Below are positions 18,670 through 28,013 of a stretch of DNA of 64,000 nt, one piece after another. The stretch is from Agrobacterium larrymoorei. GTDB taxonomy: Bacteria; Pseudomonadota; Alphaproteobacteria; Rhizobiales; Rhizobiaceae. Below the pieces are notes generated by a model. It had not been told where the DNA came from and did no database searches. It worked only from the letters and a program-made list of their open reading frames with translations. The translations under genes were made by a program, and so were the position numbers. The first letter of the stretch is position 1, and each line of letters starts with the position of its first letter. The stretch covers positions 434,001 through 498,000 of the forward strand of contig NZ_JAUTBL010000001.1 in NCBI RefSeq assembly GCF_030819275.1, given 5' to 3'.

Positions 18670-20349
18670 GTGAAAAACAGAATATGCATTATTGGATCGG
18701 GTCCGACCGGCATCTACACGCTGAAAAACCTGATCGAGTCCGCCATTCCTCTCGACATCACCATTTATGAGGCGGAGAGCGAAGCCGGCAAAGGAACGCC
18801 CTATCTGCCGGGCATCAACGATCCTGTAATGCTCTGCAATATTCCGAGCATCGAAATCCCGCTGATCGGCCAGACGTTGATGGACTGGTTGAAACAGCAG
18901 CCAGACGATTATCTCCAGCGCTTTGGTATCGTGAAAACCGAGATCAATGAGCGCCAGTTCTATCCGCGCGTGGTGCTGGGAGACTATTTGCATACGCAAT
19001 TCCGGTTCCTCCTTGCCTTAGCAGAGGAGAGAGGGCACGTGGTCACGGTGAAGTCCGGCCATCGTGTTTCGGATATCATCGTCGGCCCGGGCGCCATTCA
19101 GGTAAAAACGGAACATGCCGACCAACTGGGAAGCGCCTTCGGCCATGTGGTGATGGCGACTGGTCATGATTGGCCTGAAACGACCGAGACGAAGCCCGGT
19201 TATTTCGTGTCTCCTTGGCCCGCTACCGCATTGGAAAAAATTCGCGGCGGTAGGCTTGGCATTCTCGGAACGTCGCTCAGTGCCATCGATGCACTGATGA
19301 CCGTCTCGACGTCCAACGGCTCTTTCATCTACGACGAGGGCGGCGCGCTGACCTACAAGCCTGCAAGCGACGCCAATGATTTTCACGCGACGCTCATGTC
19401 GCGAAAAGGACTGCTGCCAGAGGCAGACTTCTATTTCCCAATCCCCTATGAAACACCGAGCATCTGCACGGAAGAAGCGGTCGATGCTCTGATTGCCAAA
19501 GGACCGACCGGTCTTCTGGATGCGACATTCGAACTCTTCCGTCAGGAACTCTCCCTGCGCGATCCGGACTACGCCATGCAGATCGGATTGTCGGATCTGG
19601 ACGCCGATAACTTTGCCGACGCTTATTATGCGTACCGCTCCGGGACGGACCCCTTCGCTTGGGCAGCGCTCAATCTGGCCGAAGCGAAGAGCAATATGAC
19701 AAAGGAGATCACGGTGCCGTGGCGCAACGCGATCATGATCACCCACGAAATCGTCGCCAGGATCGTGCCGCATCTGGACATGAAGGATTTCAAGCGGTTC
19801 GGAAAGTCTTTCAAAAGCATCTTCATTGACGAGTATGCGACGGTCCCGCATCTCTCCATCCAGCGTTTGCTGGCGCTTCGCAATGCTGGCGTGCTGTCCA
19901 TCCAGAAACTCGGGAACGATTATGAGATCGCAACGACGCCGGGCCATCGGGGCGCGACAGTAACGATGGGGGATGCCACCCTTCAGTTCGATACCTTTAT
20001 CGACGCGACGGGCCAAAGCGCGCACTCGGCCAAGGATATTCCTTTCCCAAGCCTTGTGAGCGGTGAGGTTGTTCGGGAGGCGCCGACCGTGCTGGAGCTT
20101 GGCGTGCTGTCCGATGGCAATGCGCGCGAGGTCGCGCATCTCGGGGGCATCGATGTGGATGAGGACTATCGCGTCATTTCCGGGGGCGGACTTCAGACAG
20201 CGCTCTATTGCGCAGCAATTCCCTATCTCCTGCACAAACATCCGTTTATACAGGGGATTACCAGTGCCGCTGAGATAGGAGAAGTCGTTGCAGGATCGAT
20301 CATCAAGGACTTGGCGAAAATTGACCTGCACGAGCGCCTTACGGCTTAA
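18670..20349 (+). CDS. FAD/NAD(P)-binding domain protein (NAD_binding_9 type)
   Basis: 559-residue putative flavoprotein. The N-terminal dinucleotide motif IGSGPTGIYTLKNL is at residues 7-20, followed by YEAESEAGKGTPY, and a second region GRLGILGTSLSAIDALMTVS near 195-212 that looks like another nucleotide-binding turn. FDTFIDATGQSAHS near 445 is the ATG motif of flavin oxidoreductases. The GTG at 18670 is the only sensible start. Substrate unknown. A MOSC-domain gene follows after 52 bases on the same strand, so the two may act together. Confidence 0.75.
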   Translation: MKNRICIIGSGPTGIYTLKNLIESAIPLDITIYEAESEAGKGTPYLPGINDPVMLCNIPSIEIPLIGQTLMDWLKQQPDDYLQRFGIVKTEINERQFYPRVVLGDYLHTQFRFLLALAEERGHVVTVKSGHRVSDIIVGPGAIQVKTEHADQLGSAFGHVVMATGHDWPETTETKPGYFVSPWPATALEKIRGGRLGILGTSLSAIDALMTVSTSNGSFIYDEGGALTYKPASDANDFHATLMSRKGLLPEADFYFPIPYETPSICTEEAVDALIAKGPTGLLDATFELFRQELSLRDPDYAMQIGLSDLDADNFADAYYAYRSGTDPFAWAALNLAEAKSNMTKEITVPWRNAIMITHEIVARIVPHLDMKDFKRFGKSFKSIFIDEYATVPHLSIQRLLALRNAGVLSIQKLGNDYEIATTPGHRGATVTMGDATLQFDTFIDATGQSAHSAKDIPFPSLVSGEVVREAPTVLELGVLSDGNAREVAHLGGIDVDEDYRVISGGGLQTALYCAAIPYLLHKHPFIQGITSAAEIGEVVAGSIIKDLAKIDLHERLTA

Positions 20350-20401
20350 GAACGCTTCCCGTCAAAGGGATGCATTCTGATCAACCGTTGGAATTCCCAG
20401 C

Positions 20402-21142
20402 ATGGATAAAGTCGGCCACATCCAGGAAATCTGGCGGTATCCCGTCAGTTCAACTGGAGGCGAGAGGTGTGAAACCGTCACCCTTCATGAACGAGGCATT
20501 GCCGGTGACCGGTGCTTTGGGCTTTTCGAGACCAACTCGGGCGCCATCGCCACTCCGGAAAAGGATGTTCGCTGGCGCCCTGCTCTCCTGCTTTCGAGCC
20601 GGATAGATGGTGCCGGGAAAACGTGGATCCGGTTTCCCGATGGCGATGAGCTGCCCGTCGATGACCATCATCTTCCAAGACGGCTGTCTTCACATTTCGG
20701 CTTCGCCGTTTCTATTGGCAAATATGCCGATACGGCGGAGGAGCTCGAACCGCGGCTTCCGGTCATCGGCAGGGCCTATCAGGCAAGCCCGCTTCACCTT
20801 CTCTCCTCGGCCTCCATCGAGCAAATCGAAAACCGGTTAACCTCAGGCGAGGCGGATCGCAGGCGCTTCAGACCGTCGATCCTTCTGGAAGCTTCGATAA
20901 CAGATCCATTTCCCGAGGACGGCTGGATCGGCGCTATCCTGCACATCGGCAACATCCGCGCCATCGTGATTGAGAAGACCAAGCGCTGCGGGATGACGCT
21001 GATCGCGCAACCGGAACTGCCTGAACAGCCAGATGTCTTGAGAACGATCCTTCGAACAAACCATAGGTGTCTTGGCGTTTATTGCGATGTGGTCGGGACC
21101 GGTATACTGCGCGCCGGAGATAACGTTTTCATTGAAGGCTGA
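20402..21142 (+). CDS. MOSC domain protein
   Basis: 246 residues with an N-terminal beta-barrel part (VGHIQEIWRYPVSS, then GERCETVTLHERGIAGDRCFGLFE) and a C-terminal MOSC region containing TKRCGMTLIAQPELPEQPDVLRTI, whose cysteine is the usual candidate sulfur carrier. RFRPSILLEA and GDNVFIEG also fit the family. Related proteins handle molybdenum-cofactor sulfur or form mARC-type reductases. The flavoprotein gene just upstream could supply electrons, which is inference. No molybdenum-transport gene is near. Confidence 0.85.
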   Translation: MDKVGHIQEIWRYPVSSTGGERCETVTLHERGIAGDRCFGLFETNSGAIATPEKDVRWRPALLLSSRIDGAGKTWIRFPDGDELPVDDHHLPRRLSSHFGFAVSIGKYADTAEELEPRLPVIGRAYQASPLHLLSSASIEQIENRLTSGEADRRRFRPSILLEASITDPFPEDGWIGAILHIGNIRAIVIEKTKRCGMTLIAQPELPEQPDVLRTILRTNHRCLGVYCDVVGTGILRAGDNVFIEG

Positions 21143-21172
21143 GCAGATTTAGCCCAACAAGCGTGGGGGTAG

Positions 21173-22390
21173 CTATTGAAGTCTGAGCTTGAAGAGTGCG
21201 TAAACCAACAAAGCCAGATAGCCCGCAGCGGCCAAAGCAAACGGTACACGAAGAGCCATTTCGCGGCCTGCCTCATTCTCGATCAGCGACACCAGCATCC
21301 CAGCCGCAATCGCACCCAGAGGCATCGATCCCCATCCGAAGAAGCGATAGATGCTGTTCACGCGACCGAACAGTTCTGCCGGAATACGACGCTGGCGCCA
21401 CGACACGGTGATGACGTTCCAAAGCATAGAGGCCGCCATAAACAAGGCCATTGCTGTACCAACTGCAAACGCATTGGAACTGAGACAAATGACTGCATAT
21501 CCTCCCGCCCATATCAGAAACGAGAGATATAGGCTGGCCTGAGCGCCGACCTTTTTCGTGATCAGCGGTGCTCCGAGACTACCGGCAACCGCACCTGTCG
21601 CAGCGGCGGAAAGTAGCAATCCATGCTCGGCTGCAGACAATCTCAAAACCTCCTGAGAAAACAGAACGGTAACGGTTGTTGCCATGGAGAAAAAGAAATT
21701 CACCATTCCCAGTGTCACAGCGAACCTGAAAAGAAGTCGGTCTTTTCGCATCCAGCTCATACCTTCAACGAAAGCGGGCCAAAACCGATTGGTTTGCGTC
21801 AGTTGAGGCGGCATAGTGATCAACCAGACCATGCCGGCAGCAAGCACCAGTACCGCCGCATCCAGACCAAACGGCACAGCGATACCAAGCCCGATCAGTA
21901 TCCCTGCGAGCGGCGGCCCAATGAACTGCCCCATTAATTGCTCCGCGCTCCACATCTGACCGTTTGCCATTTCAAGATCTGCCGGCGCGACGATCGACGG
22001 CAAGATCGTTTGAGCGGCATTGTCTCGTAGCACTTCAGCACATCCAAGGAGAAAAGCGAGGCCTGCCAGCACCCACACGGCTGATGCCATTGGCTCGCTC
22101 AACGCCAGCATCATGATGGCGGTTACAATGCCCGCGCGGATCATGTCCGCCCGCGCGATCAACTTGCGCCGATCCGTCCCGTCGATGATCACCCCTGCTG
22201 GCAGAGCAAAGAGCAGCCATGGCATGCTGCCAGCAGCGGCTACCGCACCAACTGCAAGCGGATCACGCGACATCATGGTAGCGAGCCATGGCAGCGCGAG
22301 AACAATCACTCCATCGCCAAGGTTTGTCAGCGTGCCCGCGGTAAGAAGCAGACGGTAATTTCGGTTGCGGACCAAAAGCGTCGTCGCCAT
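21173..22390 (-). CDS. MFS transporter, EntS-like (MFS_3)
   Basis: 405-residue integral membrane protein with about twelve hydrophobic stretches. RNRNYRLLLTAGTLTNLGDGVIVLALPWLA at the N-terminus and LPAGVIIDGTDRRKLI (motif A variant, residues about 60-76) are typical of EntS-like exporters. Later, FGRVNSIYRFFGWGSMPLGAIAAG near 340 is also characteristic. Probably a proton-driven drug or metabolite exporter; the substrate cannot be told. Same strand as the glucanase-like gene, 99 bases downstream of it. Confidence 0.85.
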   Translation of the reverse strand: MATTLLVRNRNYRLLLTAGTLTNLGDGVIVLALPWLATMMSRDPLAVGAVAAAGSMPWLLFALPAGVIIDGTDRRKLIARADMIRAGIVTAIMMLALSEPMASAVWVLAGLAFLLGCAEVLRDNAAQTILPSIVAPADLEMANGQMWSAEQLMGQFIGPPLAGILIGLGIAVPFGLDAAVLVLAAGMVWLITMPPQLTQTNRFWPAFVEGMSWMRKDRLLFRFAVTLGMVNFFFSMATTVTVLFSQEVLRLSAAEHGLLLSAAATGAVAGSLGAPLITKKVGAQASLYLSFLIWAGGYAVICLSSNAFAVGTAMALFMAASMLWNVITVSWRQRRIPAELFGRVNSIYRFFGWGSMPLGAIAAGMLVSLIENEAGREMALRVPFALAAAGYLALLVYALFKLRLQ

Positions 22391-22489
22391 CTTGAACTGA
22401 TCCCCATTTCTGTTTTCAGCAGAATAAAGGGCGCTGAAGCATCGTCAATGAAGATCGTCTGCATCCGCGTTTTGCAGAATCTTCGCAGC

Positions 22490-23731
22490 TCAGCTCGGCT
22501 GTTCGAACCCCAACCTGTCCAGTCCGCGCTGTACTTCCGGCGCATGCATGAACAACCGCCAGAGGAGACCGGAGCGATGGTTCTCCATCATCGAGACAAT
22601 CGGCCCCTGATTGGTTGCCAGATGCGTCTGCGCGGTCCAACCGGTTGTGGGTGAGAAGGAATCGACAAAGCCATATCGTCCTAGCAGCTTTCCATCTTCG
22701 TAAGACGCAAACGTATCCAACGCCTCTTCCGCCTCATCCGGTAGAAAAGCAAAACTTGAGAGCGCGGCTGTCGGCGCAATAATGCCGCCGTCCACCATGG
22801 GCGAGAAGGCGCGATATCCTTTCGGCCCGTCACAGGCCGTCATGCCCCAAGGTGCTTGAGCGCCAAGCTGCACCTTGCAATAATCATGGTTGATCCGGGC
22901 ATGGGCCGTGACCTGCTCCGCATAATTGCAGTAGCGGTCTCGAAGGCCGAATGGGTCGAGGCCACAGAATGAATACTGAGACAGGAACAGCGGGCCACCG
23001 AAAGGCTCGCCAAGTGGCAACACCGTGCCAAGATAGGTATTCCCATTGACCATCTCGCCATGCCTTGCCCAACCGGCATGATAACTCTCCGGCTTGATGG
23101 CATGATGCTCTGCGCCAGCCGCAAGCACGTAAGCGAGCAGCGCTTCATTCCACCCGGTGATCGGCACATTGCGCGCCCAATGGTGCTTCGGGCTCCAATG
23201 CCAGTAGAGCGGCCCATCCTTCTTGCGTGTAAACCAAGACCATTCGACCCCTTCAATGATCTGATTTGCCGAAGCTCTGAAAGCCGTTTCCTCTGCCGTC
23301 TGTCCTGCGAAATACTCCCGGGCGCAGATGAGGCCCTGTAGAAACAGAGATGTTTCCACCAGATCGGCGCCATCATCCTTGCGACCGAAGGGGAGAATTG
23401 TCAGCGTCTGCGCATGGACGAAATGGGGTAGCGCGCCGTGAAACCGCTCCACAGATGAGAGCGACTTGAGAGCTCGGACAGCACGCTCAAGCGCTTGACC
23501 GCGAGCTATCCAGCCCTGCTCGGCACCGACGAGGATCGCCATGAGACCGAAGCCTGTGCCCGATATCGAGACGATGTCGTTGATCGGCTTTCCGTCGGCG
23601 CTCATTCGGTCGAAGGGCAGGCCCGTATCGGGGTGAGCACCCGACCAGAAGTAGTCGAAGCTTGACCGATGGATATCGTCGAAAAAATTGACGGCGGGAA
23701 AGGCACTCGTTTCAGACGTCTCTATTCGCAC
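22490..23731 (-). CDS. Glucoamylase-like glycoside hydrolase (PF10091 type)
   Basis: 413-residue (alpha/alpha)6-barrel hydrolase. FDDIHRSSFDYFWSGAHPDTGLPFDRMS at residues about 16-43 is the family N-terminal block, followed by GTGFGLMAILVGAEQGW, LVETSLFLQGLICAREYF, GWNEALLAYVLAAGAE and PWGMTACDGPKGYRAFSP. The same fold forms the C-terminal domain of cyclic beta-1,2-glucan synthase, and GH144 endo-beta-1,2-glucanases are related, so a beta-1,2-glucan is a reasonable candidate substrate. The start is a GTG at 23731. No signal peptide is seen, so it may act in the cytoplasm. It follows the AttH-like gene by 106 bases on the same strand. Confidence 0.8.
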   Translation of the reverse strand: MRIETSETSAFPAVNFFDDIHRSSFDYFWSGAHPDTGLPFDRMSADGKPINDIVSISGTGFGLMAILVGAEQGWIARGQALERAVRALKSLSSVERFHGALPHFVHAQTLTILPFGRKDDGADLVETSLFLQGLICAREYFAGQTAEETAFRASANQIIEGVEWSWFTRKKDGPLYWHWSPKHHWARNVPITGWNEALLAYVLAAGAEHHAIKPESYHAGWARHGEMVNGNTYLGTVLPLGEPFGGPLFLSQYSFCGLDPFGLRDRYCNYAEQVTAHARINHDYCKVQLGAQAPWGMTACDGPKGYRAFSPMVDGGIIAPTAALSSFAFLPDEAEEALDTFASYEDGKLLGRYGFVDSFSPTTGWTAQTHLATNQGPIVSMMENHRSGLLWRLFMHAPEVQRGLDRLGFEQPS

Positions 23732-23837
23732 TCTTGTCCGGCCATCGCCTTTGCGACAGCCGCCCCTGGCATCGAGATCATGGTATCAACTCGCTTCCTC
23801 TGTATCGCAGAGACGATTCTGTGCATAGGCTTGCGTA

Positions 23838-24908
23838 TCAATAGCCCGTCATCTCCAGATAACCCACACCATTGCTGCTGCCCTCGAAGGAAATTGGTCC
23901 TTCCCAGTAGGGCGTGGACGTTCCCATCCAAGCCTGCTCGTTGAGGGGACGTGTCGTAATATCGAGACCTTTCCCAGTGATCCTCACCCGCCACGCCACC
24001 GGGATGGAGCGGCCATTGACGTCAGCGCGTCGCAGAGGTTCGAGAATGACGTCATCGGACGAAAGCGGCGTCGTCTTGCCATCGGCTGATATCCAATTGG
24101 CGGACGTATACCCACCCTTGTTGTCCCGCAACCGGAAGGCCATGACCTTGTCGCCCGATGCCAGATGAAGCGAGAACCAGTCCCATCCGGTCTGATCGGC
24201 AGCGAGCGGCTGCGACGACCATTCCCTGTCGAGCCACGCACGCCCGCTGACTTTGACCGGCTGGCCGTTCAGTTCGACACTGCCCGTGACCTGATAGAAG
24301 GGCTGGGAATAATAGTAACTCGCCTGCCCTGCCAGCGACTTGACCGAAAAGCCACGATCTCCCTGCAGTGCAAGAGGTCCTTTGGCATCCAGTTGCAGTC
24401 GATAGGAGAATTCTTTGCCGTTTGCCGTGAGCGTCAGATGATGCAAAGCATCGCCGGATCCCTCCGGCCCGGCCGTCATCTGCCAATCGTCGATCCAGGC
24501 TTTGAAGGGGGAAACGTCAACGCCGGCTTGGCCCACGCCGCCCCGGCCCAATCGTTCGGCAACGAAATGCTTCTCCGCCGTGGTGACGGCCGCGTGACCG
24601 ATCCAGATTTGGGAACTCGACCAGCCTTGCTTGTCGGTGGGCGCTAGGGCGGAGCGAAAGAGCGTCCACTGCGCCCCAAGAGCCCGCCCATCCTCCGTCG
24701 TCAGATTGGCGGTCGCGTACCACCACTCGATGCGATAGTCAGGGTGGGCTCCATGATCCCTGGGAAAACTCAAGCTCACGCCGCGCTGCGGAATGGCAAA
24801 GCCTTCTGCATCCGATCCCAGCCCCGCAAAGCCTTGCGCCGATGCCGCCAGCGGCTGCGACAAAGCGAGGCATAAAAACAAGAGTCGCAGAAGCATTCTA
24901 CCGCTCAT
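23838..24908 (-). CDS. AttH/CrtC-like lipocalin-domain protein
   Basis: 356-residue exported protein of the AttH / hydroxyneurosporene-synthase-like lipocalin group. A signal peptide ends near residue 25 (LLFLCLALSQPLAASA). Diagnostic motifs are YRIEWWYATANL near 58, the IWIGHAAVTT segment, SYYYSQPFYQVTGSVELNG near 205 and AWLDREWSSQPL near 225. The ATG at 24908 overlaps the end of the permease gene by 11 bases; an ATG at 24896 is also possible. It forms an operon with an FtsX-type permease and LolD-like ATPase, the same combination as AttEFGH of Agrobacterium. Its ligand is probably hydrophobic, by fold analogy. Confidence 0.82.
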   Translation of the reverse strand: MSGRMLLRLLFLCLALSQPLAASAQGFAGLGSDAEGFAIPQRGVSLSFPRDHGAHPDYRIEWWYATANLTTEDGRALGAQWTLFRSALAPTDKQGWSSSQIWIGHAAVTTAEKHFVAERLGRGGVGQAGVDVSPFKAWIDDWQMTAGPEGSGDALHHLTLTANGKEFSYRLQLDAKGPLALQGDRGFSVKSLAGQASYYYSQPFYQVTGSVELNGQPVKVSGRAWLDREWSSQPLAADQTGWDWFSLHLASGDKVMAFRLRDNKGGYTSANWISADGKTTPLSSDDVILEPLRRADVNGRSIPVAWRVRITGKGLDITTRPLNEQAWMGTSTPYWEGPISFEGSSNGVGYLEMTGY

Positions 24909-27306
24909 TGGCAAACACCCTGAGAAGATCGGCTGGATCGATAGAGGCCAGGCGGCGCACGGGCAGAACGATGGAGAGGAGCGCTGCGATCAGCGCGATG
25001 ACACCAAGTCGAAGCCACTCCAGCGGAAAGATCATCATCGGAAGCTTCCAGCCGAAAGCTTCGACATTGACGATCGCCAGCAGCACCCATGCCAGGGCAA
25101 GACCAACGGGAATGGCGAAAATGAAGGTGGTGAACCAGAGAGCCAGCGTTCGCCACACTTCGAAAAGCGCCAGATTGCGCCGCCTGATCCCCATGGCCCA
25201 GACGGGTGCGAGCTGGGGTAGTCGCGCGCCGGAAAGCGTGAGAAGGCTTGCGAACATGGCAAATCCCGCAACGCCAAGCGTCAAAATGTTGAGGGCCGCC
25301 GTCACTGTGAAAGTTTGCTCAAAAACTGCCCGCGACTGTCGCTTGATCGCTGCCTGATCGACAATATTGCCTTCGGGCAAGCCGAGCTCCATCACCATCT
25401 GCCTTTTCAGTTCAGTGGCACGGCCAGGCTCGACGCGGACACCATAGCGCAGCCTCGAGGCCTGCGGATAATGCCTTGTCAAAGCATTGGCGCCAACCAT
25501 GAGCTGGCCGCGGGGGTTGCCGTAATCGGAGTAAACGCCAACGATCCGCACTGTCCAACCGTCCGCCAAGTGCAGGGCTTCGCCGAGCTTCAAATTCTCT
25601 GCGCGCCAGAGCTGCTCATTGATGAGAGTACCGTCCCCATTTGCGACAGCGTCCCAAACGTCCGGCTCCTGCGATAGCAGCGGCCAATGATCGCGATAGG
25701 TCACATGGTCGGCAACGCCTGAGATCTGCACAGGCTTGCCCCTGACCTCGCCCTCCGCACTGAATATCGGCAGCACCGCATCAGCATGCTCCGGCAGCCA
25801 TGCTCGGAGGCGAGCGGCCTCCTCATCATTTCTCGCCGTCACATAGAGCTCAGCCACCAGGCGCTGATCGAGCCAGCCGATGAAGGTCATCCGAAAGCTC
25901 GATACCATGGTCCCTACGCCGATATTGGCGGAAAGCGCCAGAAGCAGCGCCATCAGAGCAAGAGAGAGGCCGGGCAATTGCAGGCGGGTATCGGCCCAGA
26001 ACCAGACGCTCAGCGCCGACTTCGCGCGCCGTTGCGCCCCTGTCAGCGCCTTTGACAGAAAGGCGGGCAGAAGCAGCGCAGCACCCAAGAGCAAGGCGCC
26101 CAGCACGGCAAAGCCAGCGACAAGCCCTTTGCCAAGCAGGGCGACCAGTAGCGCGATGACAAGGAGACCAGCTCCGGCGACGGCCTGAAAACGGAGTGCG
26201 CGAGCCGATGAAAGACCCCACGCTTGCGGTTGCGAAGAGGCAAGCAGTGACATGTGTCGCACCCGCCAGAGACTTTGGATGGAAGACAGAAGCGTGCCGA
26301 CAAGCGCCATACCCATTCCCGTTGCCCACCATTCCGGGCGTAGTTGAAGGCTTCCAGGAACGGAGGCGCCGTAGAGACCGCGAAGCGTCGATGAGACACC
26401 CGGAAGCAACGCCGAGGCAATGAGGTAGCCCAGCGCAACACCGATCATCCCCGCCAGCAGAGCAAGAACCATGATTTCCGCGAGCAATAGTGCGGTCAGC
26501 ATGGGCAGCGAAACGCCAAGCCCGCGGATGGTACGAAAGCTGGCTCGTCTCTGTTCGAACGACAAGCCGGTGGCCGAGTAGACGATGAAGAGGCCGACAA
26601 TGAAGGCGAGAAAGCCGAAGGCAGTCAGATTGAGATGGAAGCTGTCGGTCAACCGGGCCATATCAGCCCTGTCCTCCATCGGCTGGATATGAAGCTGCGG
26701 CGTGATTTTCTGCAAATCCGGTAAACCGGCACGCTGACTTCGTGCCATTACGATGCGGCTCAGTCGCCCATTTCGTTCTAACAACCTGTCCGCAAGCCCG
26801 ATATCGACGAAGGCGGCGTCATCCGGCACATCTGGTGATATCCTCAAAGGGATTTGAGTCTGGCCTTCAAGCCGCGCTGCGGTCGAGGGTGAGACGATCA
26901 ACAACCCCTTGTCTCCCATCCAGTCCATCAGATCGGATGAACGCGCAATTTTGACTGGGCCGCCCTCTCCCGTCATCGTCAGCGGATCGACACCGATCAG
27001 CCTGATTCGCACGGTGTTGAAGCGGTAATCCCCCTCGATCACCGGCGAGACATTCCATCCGGCCCGCCGCAGCGCCCCGAAGTTTTCCGACGCGATCAAG
27101 CCTCCGTATTTGGCGATGAGGCGCGGAAGATTGCCTTGCTCAATGATCGAGGCTGAGCGCGCATAACTTGCCCTCGCCTCCGCGTTGATGGCCTGAACGC
27201 CGGACCAGAGCGCAGTTGCCAGACCGATGCCGAGCACGAGTGTGACAAGCTGGAGCGGTCGGTAGCGCCAGTGCGACATCATCGCGTGGAACACGGCCCA
27301 GATCAT
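24898..27306 (-). CDS. FtsX-like ABC permease (two fused FtsX modules)
   Basis: 802-residue membrane subunit of a MacB/LolCE-class ABC system, which moves lipids or lipoproteins mechanically. An N-terminal helix (LVTLVLGIGLATALWSGVQAINAE) precedes a periplasmic MacB-like domain, then three to four helices near 230-340, a further group near 380-470, a second periplasmic domain to about 660 and three C-terminal helices (LTLGVAGFAMFASLLTLSGARL onward). This is the layout of two FtsX permeases joined into one chain. It overlaps the ATPase gene by ATGA (27303-27306) and the lipocalin gene by 11 bases, indicating one operon. Confidence 0.88.
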   Translation of the reverse strand: MIWAVFHAMMSHWRYRPLQLVTLVLGIGLATALWSGVQAINAEARASYARSASIIEQGNLPRLIAKYGGLIASENFGALRRAGWNVSPVIEGDYRFNTVRIRLIGVDPLTMTGEGGPVKIARSSDLMDWMGDKGLLIVSPSTAARLEGQTQIPLRISPDVPDDAAFVDIGLADRLLERNGRLSRIVMARSQRAGLPDLQKITPQLHIQPMEDRADMARLTDSFHLNLTAFGFLAFIVGLFIVYSATGLSFEQRRASFRTIRGLGVSLPMLTALLLAEIMVLALLAGMIGVALGYLIASALLPGVSSTLRGLYGASVPGSLQLRPEWWATGMGMALVGTLLSSIQSLWRVRHMSLLASSQPQAWGLSSARALRFQAVAGAGLLVIALLVALLGKGLVAGFAVLGALLLGAALLLPAFLSKALTGAQRRAKSALSVWFWADTRLQLPGLSLALMALLLALSANIGVGTMVSSFRMTFIGWLDQRLVAELYVTARNDEEAARLRAWLPEHADAVLPIFSAEGEVRGKPVQISGVADHVTYRDHWPLLSQEPDVWDAVANGDGTLINEQLWRAENLKLGEALHLADGWTVRIVGVYSDYGNPRGQLMVGANALTRHYPQASRLRYGVRVEPGRATELKRQMVMELGLPEGNIVDQAAIKRQSRAVFEQTFTVTAALNILTLGVAGFAMFASLLTLSGARLPQLAPVWAMGIRRRNLALFEVWRTLALWFTTFIFAIPVGLALAWVLLAIVNVEAFGWKLPMMIFPLEWLRLGVIALIAALLSIVLPVRRLASIDPADLLRVFANER

Positions 27307-27974
27307 GCGACGATCTTTCCACCGCGCAGCACCACCTGCCGGTCCAGCTTGCTCGCCATGCGGCTTGAATGTGTCACCAGCAGCAATGCCGAGCCCGCAT
27401 TCCGGCTCAGCGAGATCATCAAGTCGAGCACCACTTCGCTGGTTGTCTCATCCAGATTGCCGGTCGGCTCATCGGCCAGAACCAGCGCGGGGCGTGCCGC
27501 AAGCGTCCGGGCGATAGCCACGCGCTGTTGCTGACCGCCCGATAATTGCTCGGGATAGCGCTTGAGCAGGGCATCAAGCCCTAAGGTCTCCGCGAGCTCA
27601 CCCGCCCAAACTGAATCGTAGCGTCCGGCAAGCTTCGCGTGAAAGGCAATATTGTCTGCCACGCTGAGCGAAGGAATGAGGTTGAACTGCTGAAACACAA
27701 GGCCGACCGTCTTTCGCCTGTAGCCGGCACGCCCAGCCTCATCCAGCGCGGTAATGTCCTCACCATTCACAATGATCGAACCGGCATCGGCCCGATCCAG
27801 CCCGCCGGCGAGATGAAGAAGTGTACTCTTTCCGCTGCCCGATTCGCCCGTCAGAGCCACGCTCTGCGCGGCATCCACCGACAGATCTATGCCCCGCAAA
27901 ACGGTAATCGGCCCCTCAGCCGTCTGGTAGGATTTGCTGACATTGGAGAGGGTTATAAGCATCGCTGGAGACAT
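27303..27974 (-). CDS. LolD/MacB-type ABC ATPase
   Basis: 223-residue ATPase for the adjacent FtsX permease. Walker A GESGSGKST near 45, GLVFQQFNLIPSLSVADNI near 90, signature LSGGQQQRVAIA near 140, LVLADEPTGNLDE near 165 and H-loop LLLVTHSSRMA near 202 are all typical of LolD. Start uncertain: GTG 27977, ATG 27974 and ATG 27962 (giving MLITLSNVSKSY) are all in frame and none has a convincing ribosome site. First gene of the ATPase-permease-lipocalin set. Confidence 0.9.
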   Translation of the reverse strand: MSPAMLITLSNVSKSYQTAEGPITVLRGIDLSVDAAQSVALTGESGSGKSTLLHLAGGLDRADAGSIIVNGEDITALDEAGRAGYRRKTVGLVFQQFNLIPSLSVADNIAFHAKLAGRYDSVWAGELAETLGLDALLKRYPEQLSGGQQQRVAIARTLAARPALVLADEPTGNLDETTSEVVLDLMISLSRNAGSALLLVTHSSRMASKLDRQVVLRGGKIVA

Positions 27975-28013
27975 CACTTTCGTGTTGGTCGGCGGACAGT
28001 CGCGAGTACCACC

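Noticed and set aside
19018..20331. 437-codon open frame antisense to the flavoprotein gene
   Set aside because: The plus-strand frame has dinucleotide motifs; the antisense frame has none.
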